A stretch of 64,000 nucleotides of DNA from Gordionus sp. m RMFG-2023 (Eukaryota; Nematomorpha; Gordioida; Chordodea; Parachordodidae), in assembly GCF_954871325.1 (NCBI RefSeq), contig NC_088778.1:25467120-25531119 (forward strand). Reading direction: 5' to 3'. Below the pieces are notes generated by a model. The model worked only from the letters and a program-made list of their open reading frames with translations. It searched no databases and was not told the origin of the DNA. Position 1 is the first letter of the stretch, and the number at the start of each line of letters is the position of its first letter. This document shows, piece by piece, positions 63,311 through 64,000 of the stretch. Position numbers and translations under genes: made by a program.

Positions 63311-64000
63311 TAGCGCATAAATAAATTGGTGTTATAGTTTGAGCTTGATTATATAATATGATACTACATTTAAGGATTCTTTTAGTAATATATTTTGATA
63401 GTAATATTTTTTTTATTATTCGACAATTCATGAGTTCTTAAAATATAGATGTGGTAATAATGACAAAATTGGCTTGTTATATTCAATATCATAGGAAAAT
63501 ATTTTCCCAAATCTTTTGCTCATACCATCGATGATAGCATTTAATGAAGGTAGAAATATTGCAAACTTGAATTTTCAAGTTTAAGTTTACCTAAGTATGA
63601 TATAGGATATTCCACCTGATCATACATGGAAATTTTAGCTGATTACCCCCTGTTATCTCCCTTATCTTTTCAGAAGATTTGGGCCAGCCAGTTCCATAAT
63701 TTAGTAAATTTTCCCATTACTCCATCTTTTTTATTTTGTGTAATTATTAGTTTTACTTTTAAATGGTATTAAATCAAGCTGATTTACTGAGTTGAGTGAT
63801 TTTTTTATGGTGGTGGAGTTTTCTGGTTTTTTTCCCTGCTCTTTATAATTCAACTTATGGGTATAAATGCCTATAACTAAATTTAAAAAAAAATAAAAAT
63901 ATAATATTATAACTTCATATAATCATATAAATAATATGATTTAATATGTTTAACATAATTTGTATAGGAGTTTGTTGCTTTATGATTTTTTGATATTAGA
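63311..64000. other. Non-coding AT-rich end of window
   Basis: Nothing recognised. Confidence 0.5.

Noticed and set aside
62235-63431. Three minus-strand frames rich in Phe, Leu and Ser that look like membrane proteins
   Set aside because: They are the complement of a purine-rich low-complexity tract; hydrophobicity follows from TTT/TTC/CTT codons.

Overview
The window is eukaryotic nuclear DNA from an AT-rich invertebrate animal. Its genes are split by GT-AG introns ranging from about 50 bp to several kb. They encode animal families: an alpha-carbonic anhydrase, a trypsin-like protease, DNAJC21 and a metazoan chitin-deacetylase protein. Introns and intergenic DNA are packed with hAT transposon debris, MITEs and low-complexity tracts. 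No bacterial operons, rRNA, tRNA or CRISPR were seen. The phylum cannot be fixed from sequence alone.

Layout, left to right. From 1 to 14.4 kb there is transposon remnant and non-coding DNA: two dead hAT transposase pieces, several MITEs and a long GAAA microsatellite. From 14.5 to 21.2 kb (+) lies an alpha-carbonic anhydrase whose first exon was not found. From 22.0 to 23.6 kb (-) is a dead non-LTR-type reverse transcriptase containing a 94-bp tandem duplication. From 25.3 to 27.5 kb (+) is a three-exon gene for an unrecognised 198-residue protein. From 28.1 to 36.4 kb (-) is a secreted trypsin-like protease. Its largest introns hold a Gypsy fossil and a nearly whole hAT element with a perfect 8-bp target duplication. 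From 37.7 to 38.4 kb (-) is a two-exon gene for a small secreted orphan protein. From 41.35 to 46.95 kb (+) is a complete eight-exon DNAJC21, with hAT MITEs in two of its introns. At 48.6-48.95 kb (-) there is a decayed copy of a PNUTS/TFIIS-N domain. From 50.8 to 58.0 kb (-) are two head-to-tail chitin-deacetylase modules that splice in frame into one predicted protein of about 1391 residues. From 58 to 64 kb there is non-coding DNA, a 757-bp hAT MITE and a 1-kb purine-rich tract.

The most unusual item is the double chitin-deacetylase protein. Module 1 keeps every metal and catalytic residue I can identify. In module 2 the Asp-Asp, His/His and late His positions are all substituted, so it looks like a pseudoenzyme, and it carries a charged insertion of about 100 residues. 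Each module is followed by a Cys-rich domain ending in CPxxYPW that I do not recognise, and an intron sits at the same place in both modules. An internal duplication followed by loss of catalysis in the second half is the simplest reading.

The genes do not form a pathway. Three of them look secreted: the protease, the orphan protein and the chitin-deacetylase protein. DNAJC21 is a ribosome-biogenesis co-chaperone. All gene models were joined by eye from splice sites, frame and family similarity; no transcript or database evidence was available.
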